From the NCBI GenBank assembly GCA_017744415.1, contig JAGIBJ010000061.1:1-48110 (forward strand): a stretch of 48,110 nucleotides of DNA. The letters run 5' to 3'. Each line of letters begins with the position of its first letter. The first letter of the stretch is position 1. Positions 39,455-47,741 of the stretch are shown here, piece after piece. The stretch is from Solirubrobacteraceae bacterium (GTDB lineage: Bacteria; Actinomycetota; Thermoleophilia; Solirubrobacterales; Solirubrobacteraceae). The notes below the pieces were generated by a model. The model had not been told where the DNA came from. It ran no database searches and was given only the letters and a program-made list of their open reading frames with translations. Position numbers and translations under genes: made by a program.

Positions 39455-41164
39455 ATGAGCGAGATCAGTCGCGCGCGCTATGCCGCGCTCTACGGACCCA
39501 CCGCAGGCGACCGCGTCCGCCTCGCCGATACGAACCTCTTGATCGAGATCGAGGAGGACCGCTCGTTCGGTGGTGAGGAGGCCGTGTTCGGCGGCGGCAA
39601 GGTGATCCGCGAATCGATGGGCATGGCGATGGCCACGCGCGCCGAGGGCACGCCGGATCTCGTGATCACGGGCGCGATCATCCTCGACCACTGGGGCGTC
39701 ATCAAGGCCGATGTCGGCGTGCGCGACGGCCGGATCGTCGCCATCGGCAAGGCCGGCAACCCCGACACGATGGACGGCGTGCACCCGGACCTCGTGATCG
39801 GCCCGTCGACCGAGATCCTCGCCGGCAACGGCAAGATCCTCACGGCCGGGGCGGTCGACTGCCACGTGCACCTGATCTGCCCCGAGGTGATCGAGGAGGG
39901 CCTCGCGTCCGGCGTGACGACGATCATCGGCGGCGGCACCGGGCCGAACCACGGCACCCTCGCGACCACGGTCACCCCGGGCGCGTGGAACCTGAAGATG
40001 ATGTTCGCGGCCCTCGAGCAGTACCCGATCAACGTGGTGCTCCTCGGCAAGGGCAACACCGCCAACGAGGCGGCCATGTGGGAGCAGCTGCGCGCCGGCG
40101 CCTGCGGCTTCAAGCTCCACGAGGACTGGGGCACGACCCCCGCCGCGATCAACCACTGCCTCAACGTGTGCGAGGAGGCGGGCGCCCAAGCGGCGATCCA
40201 CACCGACACGCTGAACGAGGGCGGGTTCGTCGAGGACACCCTCGCCGCGATCGCCGGCCGGACGATCCACGCCTACCACACGGAGGGTGCCGGCGGAGGG
40301 CATGCGCCCGACATCATCACCGTCGCCGGGCACCCGAACGTGATGCCGTCGTCGACCAACCCGACGCGCCCGCACACCGTGAACACGATCGACGAGCACC
40401 TCGACATGCTCATCGTCTGCCACCACCTCAACCCGTCGGTGCCGGAGGACCTCGCCTTCGCCGAGAGCCGCATCCGGCCGTCGACGATCGCCGCGGAGGA
40501 TCACCTCCACGACCTCGGCGCCATCTCGATGATCGGCAGCGACGCGCAGGCGATGGGCCGGTGCGGCGAGGTGATCACCCGCACCTGGCAGACCGCGCAC
40601 GTGATGAAGAACGTCCGCGGCTCGCTCCCGGGCGACGGCCCCGCCGACAACATGCGCGCGCGGCGTTACGTCTCCAAGTACACGATCTGCCCGGCCGCCT
40701 CGCACGGCCTGGAGAAGGAGATCGGCTCCGTCGAGGTGGGCAAGCTCGCCGATCTCGTCCTGTGGGAGCCGGCGTTCTTCGGCGTGAAGCCCGAGGTCGT
40801 GCTGAAGCAGGGCGCCATCGCGTGGGCGCAGATGGGTGATGCGAACGCCTCGATCCCGACGCCGCAGCCGATCCTGCCGCGGCCGATGTTCGGCGCCTCG
40901 CCGACCGTCGCCCCGGGCCTCGGCCTCAACTTCGTGGTCCCGGCGGCGCTCGAGGACGGGCTGCCCGAGCGGCTCGGGCTCACGCGCCAGTTCGTGGCCG
41001 TGGAGAACGTGCGCGGGCGCGGCAAGGCCGACATGCCGATGAACGACGCCCTGCCCGACATCCGAGTCGACGCCGACACCTTCACGGTGACGATCGACGG
41101 GGACGTGGTGGAGCAGCAGCCGGCGACCGAGCTGCCGATGGCGCAGCGCTACTTCCTCTTCTAG
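39455..41164 (+). CDS. ureC: Urease alpha subunit (catalytic)
   Basis: A 569-residue catalytic subunit, full length. Every active-site residue is at its usual place: nickel ligands H137 and H139 ([10 protein letters not shown]), carbamylated K220 ([10 protein letters not shown]), H249 (HTDTLNE), H275 ([14 protein letters not shown]) and D363 (GSDAQAMGR); H222 next to the site; flap C322 and H323 (VCHHLNPS). It should hydrolyse urea to ammonia and carbamate once the beta and gamma subunits are present. Those genes (ureA, ureB) normally lie directly upstream of ureC and are absent here: upstream is ybaK. Downstream come ureF, ureD and a nickel permease. ATG 39455 is set by the conserved N-terminus. 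Confidence 0.96.
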   Translation: MSEISRARYAALYGPTAGDRVRLADTNLLIEIEEDRSFGGEEAVFGGGKVIRESMGMAMATRAEGTPDLVITGAIILDHWGVIKADVGVRDGRIVAIGKAGNPDTMDGVHPDLVIGPSTEILAGNGKILTAGAVDCHVHLICPEVIEEGLASGVTTIIGGGTGPNHGTLATTVTPGAWNLKMMFAALEQYPINVVLLGKGNTANEAAMWEQLRAGACGFKLHEDWGTTPAAINHCLNVCEEAGAQAAIHTDTLNEGGFVEDTLAAIAGRTIHAYHTEGAGGGHAPDIITVAGHPNVMPSSTNPTRPHTVNTIDEHLDMLIVCHHLNPSVPEDLAFAESRIRPSTIAAEDHLHDLGAISMIGSDAQAMGRCGEVITRTWQTAHVMKNVRGSLPGDGPADNMRARRYVSKYTICPAASHGLEKEIGSVEVGKLADLVLWEPAFFGVKPEVVLKQGAIAWAQMGDANASIPTPQPILPRPMFGASPTVAPGLGLNFVVPAALEDGLPERLGLTRQFVAVENVRGRGKADMPMNDALPDIRVDADTFTVTIDGDVVEQQPATELPMAQRYFLF

Positions 41165-41177
41165 GTCGCACGCCGCG

Positions 41178-41861
41178 ATGCCGACTCCCTCCGATCTGCT
41201 GCTGCTCGCCGACGGCCGCCTGCCGGCCGGCGGACACGCGCACTCCGGTGGGCTCGAGCAGGCCGTCGAGCTCGGCGACGTGCGCGACGTGCCGACGCTG
41301 CGCGACTTCCTCCGCGGACTGCTGCGGAGCTCGGGGCAGACGTCGATCGCGGCCTCGGCGGCGGCGGCGCGGGCGTGGCTCTCGCAGGACGATGCCGCGC
41401 TGCTGGAGCTCGATGCCGAGGAGTCGGCGCGGATGCCGTCGGCGCAGCTGCGGGGTGCGTCGCGCGCGCAGGGGCGGCAGCTGATGCGCGCCGCCGAGGC
41501 GATCTGGCCGTCGCCCGCCCCCCTCCGGTTGCTGCCGGCGCTCCCGCACGGCCCGCACCTGTCACTGGCGCAGGGCGTCACCGCGGCGAGGCTCGACCTG
41601 GAGCCGGTGGATGCGGCGCGGCTCGCGGCCTACGGCGTCGTGAGCGGGCCCGCAACGGCCGCCGTGCGGTTGCTCGGGCTCGACCCCTTCGCCGTGCACG
41701 GCGTGGTCGCGACCGTGATGGGTGATGCCGAGCCGGTGATCGCCGCGGCGGCCGAGCACGCGTCATCGCCGGCCTGGCTGCTGCCCGGCGGGGCCGCACC
41801 GCTGCTGGAGATCGGCGCCGAACTGCACCGCACCCGCGAGATCCGGATGTTCGCGTCGTGA
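41178..41861 (+). CDS. ureF: Urease accessory protein UreF
   Basis: A 227-residue accessory protein that, with UreD and UreG, delivers nickel to apo-urease. The N-terminus LLLLADGRLPAGGHAHSGGL is the UreF signature (consensus SDSxxPxGxFxxSxGLE). All-helical; the Ala/Arg-rich remainder is divergent, and the C-terminal HRTREIRMFAS fits the family end. It lies 13 bases after ureC, and its stop overlaps the ureD start (GTGA). Confidence 0.88.
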   Translation: MPTPSDLLLLADGRLPAGGHAHSGGLEQAVELGDVRDVPTLRDFLRGLLRSSGQTSIAASAAAARAWLSQDDAALLELDAEESARMPSAQLRGASRAQGRQLMRAAEAIWPSPAPLRLLPALPHGPHLSLAQGVTAARLDLEPVDAARLAAYGVVSGPATAAVRLLGLDPFAVHGVVATVMGDAEPVIAAAAEHASSPAWLLPGGAAPLLEIGAELHRTREIRMFAS

Positions 41862-42673
41862 ACGGCGGCGTGCGCATCCGCACCGAGGCGGACGCGGAGA
41901 CCGGCCGCACGCGCATCGTCGAGCTCTCGGCGACGGCACCGCTCGGCGTCAAGGTGACGGGCCCCGAGGAGGTCCACATCATCGGCACCGCCGCTGCGCC
42001 GCTCGACGGCGACGTGGTGACGATCGACCTCGAGGTCGGCGACGGCACGCAGCTGACGATCGGCACGGTGGCGGCGACGATGGCATGGCCCGCTCGGGGC
42101 GACGTGAGCCCGTCGGTGATGATCGTGCGGGCGAAGGTCGGCGAAGGGGCGAGCCTGAGGTGGCTGCCCGAGCAGCTCGTGCCCGTGCGCGGCTGCCGGC
42201 ACGTGCTCCGCAGCGAGGTGCAGCTCGCGGCCACCGCGAGCGTCGTCTGGCGCGAGGAGGTGATCCTCGGGCGCAGCCGCAACGACGAGGGCCCGGGCGA
42301 GCTCGACGCCGAGCTGCGCGTGGTGCGCGCCGGCGTACCGCTGCTCCACCAGCAGCTCCACCTCGACGGCTCCGGCGGCGCCGCCCACACCGCCGCCTCG
42401 CTGCTCGGTACCGCTCGCGCGCTCGGGAGCCTGCTCGTGGCCGGGCCCGGCGCACCCGAGCACTTCGCCCAGGCCAACGAGCCGGGGCTGCGCGGCGCCG
42501 TGCTCGAGCTCGAGGCCGGGGGCCGGCTGGCGAGCGCGACCGCCGCATCCGCCGTCGACCTGCGCAAGTGGCTCGAGGCGCGACGCGCGGGCATGGCTCC
42601 GCCGGCAGCGCAACCGGGCGACGAAGAACCTCCCGCGACCCCCTCCGATCAACAGGAGCTGCTGTCCCGATGA
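41858..42673 (+). CDS. ureD: Urease accessory protein UreD (UreH)
   Basis: A 271-residue beta-sheet-rich accessory protein. Recognisable text is LSATAPLGVKVTGPEEVHII, DGTQLTIGTVAATMAWP and LRWLPEQLVPVRGCRHVLRS, then VVWREEVILGRSRNDEGPGE, which match the UreD/UreH pattern (gas-channel scaffold for nickel transfer). The C-terminal 25 residues are Pro/Gln-rich and divergent. Start GTG 41858 overlaps ureF; the stop overlaps the permease ATG. ureE and ureG are not in the window. Confidence 0.87.
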   Translation: MNGGVRIRTEADAETGRTRIVELSATAPLGVKVTGPEEVHIIGTAAAPLDGDVVTIDLEVGDGTQLTIGTVAATMAWPARGDVSPSVMIVRAKVGEGASLRWLPEQLVPVRGCRHVLRSEVQLAATASVVWREEVILGRSRNDEGPGELDAELRVVRAGVPLLHQQLHLDGSGGAAHTAASLLGTARALGSLLVAGPGAPEHFAQANEPGLRGAVLELEAGGRLASATAASAVDLRKWLEARRAGMAPPAAQPGDEEPPATPSDQQELLSR

Positions 42674-43740
42674 GCCACCGGCATGAATCGCCCTCCGGCG
42701 GGGTGCGCGCTGCGTCGGCGCACCCGCTCGCGCCTGCGGTACTCGCCGTGGTGGTGCTCCACCTCATCGGCTTCGGCCTGCTCCTCTACTACACGCTCTC
42801 GTCCGATCTGCGGCTCGGCACGGGCGAGCTGTTCGGGTTGAGCGTCGGCCTCACCGCCTACACGCTCGGCATGCGCCACGCGTTCGACGCCGACCACATC
42901 GCGACGATCGACAACACCACCCGCAAGCTGCTCCACGACGGCGAGCGGCCGCATGCGACGGGCTTCTTCTTCTCGGCCGGTCACTCGACGGTCGTCTTCG
43001 TGCTCGCCGTCCTCGTCGCGCTCGGCGTGCGCGGGCTCGGCAGCGCCGTGCAGGACGAGGGCTCGACGCTCCACGAGGTCACCTCGGTGTGGGGGCCGAC
43101 CGTCGCCGGGCTCTTCCTACTGACCGTCGGCGGATTCAACATCGGCGTCGTGCGGCGCACGCTGGCGCTCGCACGCCGCGCGAGCGCGGGCGAGCTGCAG
43201 CCCGGGGATTTCGACGACGGGCCGGTCGCGCGCGGACCGATCAGCCGCCTCACGGGCCGTCTCGCCGCGAAGGTGACGCGCCCGTGGCAGCTCTACCCGA
43301 TCGGCCTGTTCTTCGGCCTGGGCTTCGACACCGCCACTGAGATCGCCCTCCTCGTGCTCGCGGGCGGGAGCGCCGCGAGCGGCCTGCCCGTCGGCGCCAT
43401 CCTCTGCCTCCCGATCCTCTTCGCCGCCGGCATGACCCTCCTCGACACGCTCAACGGCGCCACCACCGCCCGCGCCTACTCGTGGGCGCTCACCGCCCCA
43501 GCACGGCGGGTCGCCTACAACGTCGCCGTCACCGGGGTGTCCGTCGTCTTCGCACTGCTGATCGGATCGCTCAGCCTGCTCGGCGTGATCGTCGAGGAGT
43601 TCTCGATCGACGGCGGCCCGCTCGCCGCCATCGCGGCCATCGACACCGCCCTCCTCGGCTACGCCCTCCTCGCCATCATCCTGATGGCCTGGGCGAGCGC
43701 CGCCCTCTGGGCGCGCAGCGTCGAACGCCGCCTGGCCTAG
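42670..43740 (+). CDS. NiCoT-family nickel/cobalt permease
   Basis: A 356-residue, about eight-TM transporter. The family signature HX4DH is intact in MRHAFDADHIATIDNTTRKL (H70, D75, H76), as are FFFSAGHSTVVFVLAVLV and LFFGLGFDTATEIALLVLAG, all NiCoT hallmarks. It presumably imports Ni2+ for urease: it is translationally coupled to ureD (ATGA) as the last gene of the ureC-F-D operon. Long relative to minimal NixA but normal for actinobacterial members. Confidence 0.93.
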   Translation: MSHRHESPSGGVRAASAHPLAPAVLAVVVLHLIGFGLLLYYTLSSDLRLGTGELFGLSVGLTAYTLGMRHAFDADHIATIDNTTRKLLHDGERPHATGFFFSAGHSTVVFVLAVLVALGVRGLGSAVQDEGSTLHEVTSVWGPTVAGLFLLTVGGFNIGVVRRTLALARRASAGELQPGDFDDGPVARGPISRLTGRLAAKVTRPWQLYPIGLFFGLGFDTATEIALLVLAGGSAASGLPVGAILCLPILFAAGMTLLDTLNGATTARAYSWALTAPARRVAYNVAVTGVSVVFALLIGSLSLLGVIVEEFSIDGGPLAAIAAIDTALLGYALLAIILMAWASAALWARSVERRLA

Positions 43741-43872
43741 GCGACGCAGCCTCCGCGACCGGCGGCCTTGCCCGCCTCACGGTGGAGCCACCCGACCGAC
43801 GGCCTCGACGACCACGACGCTCGAGGAACGCCTCGACGGCGAGTGCGGACGCAGGGGCGCGCCGCCGGGGCC

Positions 43873-44544
43873 TCAGGCCGGGCTCGTGCCCGGGGGAAAC
43901 TGGCCGGTGATGACGCTCGCGAGGAGGTCGGTGGCCGTCTCGACGAGGTCGTCGACGGATTCGACGTACTGGTCGCGCTCCAGGGCGCCGATCATCACGT
44001 CGGTCATGCCGCCCACGACGGCGGCTGCGAGCATCGGCGGGAGGGGCCGCGACGGGACATCGGGGTTTCGCTTCCGGGCCTCGTCGACGATGCTGCTGAG
44101 GAGGACGCAGAAGTGGTCCAGCATCGAGCGGCGCGCCTGGGTGGCCCGCTCGCTGAGAGTGCCGATCTCGATGAAGAACGCCTTGGTGAGCATCGGCTCG
44201 ATAGCGAGGGCGGAGAAGTACGCGTGAGCCCCGGCGCGGATCTGCTCGCGCCAGTCCAGCTCGGCCTTGGCCGAGGCGGCGAGAATGAGGCCTTCGAGCT
44301 CCTTGGCGGTCTTCTCGTAGAGCTCGAGGAAGCACGACTCCTTGTCGCCGAACTCCTCGTAGAACGTGCGCTTCGAGACGCGCGCGAATCGCACCACCTC
44401 AGTAATGGTGGCGCCGCGGTACCCGTGCTTCGCGATCGTCTGAGCCATACCGATCAGCATGCGATCACGCTGATGGAGCTCCGACACGGTCGACGACGCC
44501 GCTTCCCCGACCGCGGCCGGGGACACGGCCGATTCAGTGGACAT
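43873..44544 (-). CDS. TetR-family transcriptional regulator
   Basis: A 223-residue TetR protein. Helix-turn-helix: MAQTIAKHGYRGATITEVVR, then FARVSKRTFYEEFGDKESCFL, the classical FYEEFGDKE ending. A 25-residue N-terminal extension (Ser/Ala-rich) precedes the domain. ATG 44544 has TACCTT 6 bases upstream, and the overlapping 15-bp palindrome suggests autoregulation. Convergent with the nickel permease; other targets are not evident, as the DsbA-like gene downstream has its own promoter. Confidence 0.9.
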   Translation of the reverse strand: MSTESAVSPAAVGEAASSTVSELHQRDRMLIGMAQTIAKHGYRGATITEVVRFARVSKRTFYEEFGDKESCFLELYEKTAKELEGLILAASAKAELDWREQIRAGAHAYFSALAIEPMLTKAFFIEIGTLSERATQARRSMLDHFCVLLSSIVDEARKRNPDVPSRPLPPMLAAAVVGGMTDVMIGALERDQYVESVDDLVETATDLLASVITGQFPPGTSPA

Positions 44545-44559
44545 GTCTAAAAGGTAGAC
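44545..44559 (-). promoter_or_regulatory. -10 box (TACCTT) within a perfect 15-bp palindrome before tetR
   Basis: GTCTAAAAGGTAGAC has perfect 5-bp arms around AAAGG. The minus-strand TACCTT (44556-44551) lies inside it, and ATG 44544 follows 6 bases later, so a bound dimer would cover the promoter and start codon. Confidence 0.5.
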
Positions 44560-44711
44560 CCTCGGGCGGGCGCACGGACGGACGTTTTCCTGCAGCGCCG
44601 TGCGTACTGTCGTCCGATCTGGGGACGAGCGGGCTCACGGTTACCAACGCTGGGCGGGGAGACTGACCGATACCCCCACTATAAAGAGGGAAATCAGCCT
44701 TACCGCAGCAG

Positions 44712-45380
44712 TCATGCCGGAGGCGCGACAGCTGGTTCGATCGCCATGACCATCGCCTCGACCGGTTGAGCACCGCTCAATGCGAAACGCCGCTCGAAGA
44801 CGAAGAAGGGCACGCCGCGCACCCCGATGCGCTCGGCCTCCTGACGGTCGGCGATCACGCCCTGGGCGTAGGCGCCGGTGTCGAGGGCGGCCTCCACGAG
44901 GTGCTCGTCGAGGCCGACGTCGCCGGCGGCGTGCACGAGCACCGCGCGATCGCTGAGGTCGGCGCCGTCGGTGAAGTGCGCGCGGTGCAGGCGCGAGATG
45001 AGCTCGACGTCGTGGCCCGTGGTGCGGGCGAACTGGATCGCCTGGTGGGCGAGCCCGGTGTCGCACGAGATCGCATCCTCATGGTGCATCTCGAGGCCGA
45101 GCTCGGCGCCGAGTGCCGTCACCTGACCGGTCATCTCCTTCACCTGCGCGGGCGTGCGGCCGAACTTGCGGGCCAGCATCTCGACGGTTGGCTCCCGGCG
45201 GGCGCCGGGATCGAGCTGAAAGGCGCGCATGGTGATGCGCGTGCGCGAAGCCAGGCCCGCCTCCTGCAGCGCGAGGCGTAGGCGGGCCTCACCGATCCAG
45301 CACCAGGGACACACCACGTCGCTCCAGAGCTGGATGTCGAGGAGCGCCTCCTCGCCCGGCCGGTGCTGCGCGTCGCCCAT
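44712..45380 (-). CDS. DsbA-family (FrnE-like) thioredoxin-fold oxidoreductase
   Basis: A 222-residue cytosolic protein. The active site is C24-P-W-C27 in DVVCPWCWIGEARLRLALQE, and the cis-Pro loop is GVRGVPFFVFERRFALSGAQ, both typical of the FrnE/2-hydroxychromene-isomerase-like DsbA branch. No signal peptide is seen, so it is a cytoplasmic thiol-disulfide enzyme or isomerase; oxidative-stress links are known for relatives. ATG 45380 is chosen because TACGGT lies 6 bases upstream. It starts 30 bp from the divergent ktrB. Confidence 0.9.
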   Translation of the reverse strand: MGDAQHRPGEEALLDIQLWSDVVCPWCWIGEARLRLALQEAGLASRTRITMRAFQLDPGARREPTVEMLARKFGRTPAQVKEMTGQVTALGAELGLEMHHEDAISCDTGLAHQAIQFARTTGHDVELISRLHRAHFTDGADLSDRAVLVHAAGDVGLDEHLVEAALDTGAYAQGVIADRQEAERIGVRGVPFFVFERRFALSGAQPVEAMVMAIEPAVAPPA

Positions 45381-45386
45381 ACGCCC

Positions 45387-45392
45387 ACCGTA
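45387..45392 (-). promoter_or_regulatory. -10 box (TACGGT) of the DsbA-like gene
   Basis: The minus-strand TACGGT is 6 bases from ATG 45380. It sits in the 29-bp region shared with the divergent ktrB, so the two promoters must overlap. Confidence 0.45.
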
Positions 45393-45409
45393 GCCGCGAT
45401 GATCCAGCG

Positions 45410-46744
45410 GTGCACCGCGCACGTCTGCATCCCGCCCAGGCCCTGGTGCTCGCGTTCGCGGCGGTGATCCTGCTCGCCACAGGCCTGCTGATGCTGCCGG
45501 CGGCGACGGCGAGCGGCGAATCGACCGGGTTCGTGGATGCGCTGCTGCACGCGACGACCACACTGTGCGTCACCGGCGTGGTCTCGCTCGATACCGCGAC
45601 CCACTGGTCGACCTTCGGCCACATCGTGCTCGCCGTCTGCATGCAGCTCGGAGCGTTCGGGATCATGACCTTCGCGACGGCCCTCGGCGTGCTCGTCGCC
45701 CGGCGCCTGCGCCTCTCGACGCGCATCCTGGCGGCCGCCGAGACCGGCACCATCGCCCTCGGCGATCTGCGGCGGATCCTGCGGGGCGTCGTCGTCTACT
45801 CGCTGGCGATCGAGGTGGTCGTCGCGGTGGCGCTCGCGCTGCGCTGGTGGCTCGCCTACGACCTCCCGTTCGGGAAAGCCTGCTGGTACGGGGTGTTCCA
45901 CTCGGTCGCCGCCTTCACCAACACGGGCATCTCGCTCTACACGCAGAACATGGTCCCGTTCGCGAGCGACCCGTTCATCCTGCTGCCGCTCGCCGCCGCG
46001 GTGATCCTCGGTGGGCTCGGCTTCCCAGTGCTGCTCGAGCTGCGGCGCGAGATGCGAGGACGCCTGCGCTGGAGCCTCAACACGAAGCTCGTCCTGAGCA
46101 CGACGGCGGTGCTGCTCGTGGTCGGCGGGCTGTTCGTGATCGTCTCGGAGTGGTCGAACCCGCGCACCCTCGGCGCCCTTGACGATCCGGGCGCGAAGAT
46201 CCTCTCGGGGTTCTTCCAGGCGACCATGACGCGCAGCGGCGGCTTCAACAGCTGGGACCTGTCGGCCAGCGATCCCACCACGTGGTTCGGGATGGACATC
46301 CTGATGTTCATCGGGGCCGGCCCGGGCGGTACGGGCGGCGGCATCAAGGTGACCACGCTCGCCGTGCTCGCCCTGCTGGTGTGGAGCGAGATCCGTGGCC
46401 ACGACAGCGTGCACGCCTTCGGCAAGCGCATCCCGGCCGCGGCGCTGCGCCAGGCGATCACCGTCACGGCCATCAGCAGCGCCGTGATCCTCGCAGCGAC
46501 GATCGTGCTGATGAAGACCGACGACCTCGGTCTCGACCGCTCGCTCTTCGAGATCGTCTCCGCGTTCGGCACCGTCGGCCTGACCACCGGCATCACGCCC
46601 ACGCTCACCGATCCGGGCAAGCTGTTGCTCGTGATCCTGATGTTCGCCGGGCGGATCGGCCCGATCACGCTGGCCTCGGCGATCGCGCTGCGGCGGCGCG
46701 AGCGAGAGTACGAGTACGCCGAGGAACGGCCGCTGATCGGCTGA
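45410..46744 (+). CDS. ktrB: KtrB/TrkH-type potassium channel subunit
   Basis: A 444-residue membrane protein made of four M1-P-M2 repeats. The four filter loops are visible with their conserved glycines: TTLCVTGVVS, AFTNTGISLY, TRSGGFNSWD and AFGTVGLTTG. The gating loop GPGGTGGGIKVTTLAVLALL lies in repeat 3. Length and compactness fit KtrB more than the larger TrkH. It mediates K+ uptake with the KtrA protein encoded next. Start GTG 45410 is the first start with full alignment; no clear ribosome binding site is seen. Confidence 0.93.
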   Translation: MHRARLHPAQALVLAFAAVILLATGLLMLPAATASGESTGFVDALLHATTTLCVTGVVSLDTATHWSTFGHIVLAVCMQLGAFGIMTFATALGVLVARRLRLSTRILAAAETGTIALGDLRRILRGVVVYSLAIEVVVAVALALRWWLAYDLPFGKACWYGVFHSVAAFTNTGISLYTQNMVPFASDPFILLPLAAAVILGGLGFPVLLELRREMRGRLRWSLNTKLVLSTTAVLLVVGGLFVIVSEWSNPRTLGALDDPGAKILSGFFQATMTRSGGFNSWDLSASDPTTWFGMDILMFIGAGPGGTGGGIKVTTLAVLALLVWSEIRGHDSVHAFGKRIPAAALRQAITVTAISSAVILAATIVLMKTDDLGLDRSLFEIVSAFGTVGLTTGITPTLTDPGKLLLVILMFAGRIGPITLASAIALRRREREYEYAEERPLIG

Positions 46745-46765
46745 TCACGCCATGGAGGAAGCCAC

Positions 46766-47458
46766 GTGACCACCCCGCAGACCGCCCGCGCCGCCAGTCG
46801 CCTCGCCGAGGCCGACTCCGTCGTCGTGCTCGGGCTCGGCCGGTTCGGCAGCGCCCTCGCGAACGAGCTCATGCGCGTCGGCGTGGAGGTGCTCGGCGTC
46901 GACAAGGACCCCGCCATCGTGCAGGCGCACGCCTCCGAGCTCACCAGCGTCGTCCAGGCCGACACCACCTCCGAGACGGCCCTGCGGCAGCTCGGCGTGC
47001 CGGAGTTCGACCGCGCGGTGGTCGGCATCGGCAACGACATCGAGGCGAGCTTGCTCACGGCCGCGCTGCTCGTGCAGTTCAACGTGGGGCAGGTGTGGGC
47101 GAAGGCCATCACCGATGCGCACGGGCGGATCCTCGAGCAGCTCGGCGTCGGCCACGTGGTGTTTCCCGAGGTCGACATGGGCCGGCGGGTGGCCCACCTC
47201 GTCCGCGGCGCGATGCTCGACTACGTGCCCTTCGACGACGACTTCGCGATGGTGCGCACCAAGCCCCCGCGCGAGGGGATCGGCGTGCCGCTGCAGCAGG
47301 CACAGCTGCGCAAGAAGTACGGCGTGACCGTGATCGCGGTGCGCACGCCGGGCTCCGGCTGGACCTACGCGACGGCCGACACGGTGCTCGGCGAGGCCGA
47401 CGAGGTGATCGTCACCGGCCCGACCCGCAAGGCCGAGCGCTTCGCTCTGCTCGACTAG
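46766..47458 (+). CDS. ktrA: KtrA/TrkA RCK-domain regulator of potassium uptake
   Basis: A 230-residue cytosolic gating subunit. An N-terminal RCK_N Rossmann fold holds VVVLGLGRFGSALANELMRV (GxGxxG) and the acidic strand end VLGVDKDP, for binding ATP, ADP or NAD(H). RCK_C occupies about residues 145-228 (PREGIGVPLQQAQLRKKYGV, VIVTGP). It forms the ring under KtrB and gates it. GTG 46766 follows a strong GGAGG, 21 bases after ktrB. An N-terminal extension of about 16 residues precedes the fold. Confidence 0.93.
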   Translation: MTTPQTARAASRLAEADSVVVLGLGRFGSALANELMRVGVEVLGVDKDPAIVQAHASELTSVVQADTTSETALRQLGVPEFDRAVVGIGNDIEASLLTAALLVQFNVGQVWAKAITDAHGRILEQLGVGHVVFPEVDMGRRVAHLVRGAMLDYVPFDDDFAMVRTKPPREGIGVPLQQAQLRKKYGVTVIAVRTPGSGWTYATADTVLGEADEVIVTGPTRKAERFALLD

Positions 47459-47461
47459 CGG

Positions 47462-47719
47462 CTACTGCAGCGCGTCGTCGACCTGGTCCTTGGCCTTGTC
47501 GACCCGGTCCTTGGCCTTGTCGACCTGCTCGCCGGCCTTGTCGAGCTGCTCCTGCGCTTCCTTGCGCGCTTGCTCGGCCTGCTTCTGGGCCTGGTCGACC
47601 TGCGCGTCGTCGACCTGCTTCTGCACGTCGTCGGAGCACGCTGAGAGGCCGAGCGTGGCGGCGGCCAGGGCCGGGAGCACGAGGCGCCGGGCGGAGCGGA
47701 GCGAGGCGGTGGTGCGCAT
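47462..47719 (-). CDS. Small lipoprotein with coiled-coil repeats
   Basis: An 85-residue lipoprotein. Signal with lipobox: ATLGLSACSD, Cys as the lipid-anchored residue (about residue 28). The mature part is a charged helix of repeated 7-residue units (QVDKAKDRVDKAKDQVDDAL; QKQAEQARKEAQEQLDKA), reminiscent of Lpp-like or YtxH-like helical rods. Function unknown. Ends 3 bases from the convergent ktrA stop. ATG 47719 is chosen for the signal peptide. Confidence 0.78.
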   Translation of the reverse strand: MRTTASLRSARRLVLPALAAATLGLSACSDDVQKQVDDAQVDQAQKQAEQARKEAQEQLDKAGEQVDKAKDRVDKAKDQVDDALQ

Positions 47720-47741
47720 GAGGTGCCTTCGATGATGGCGG

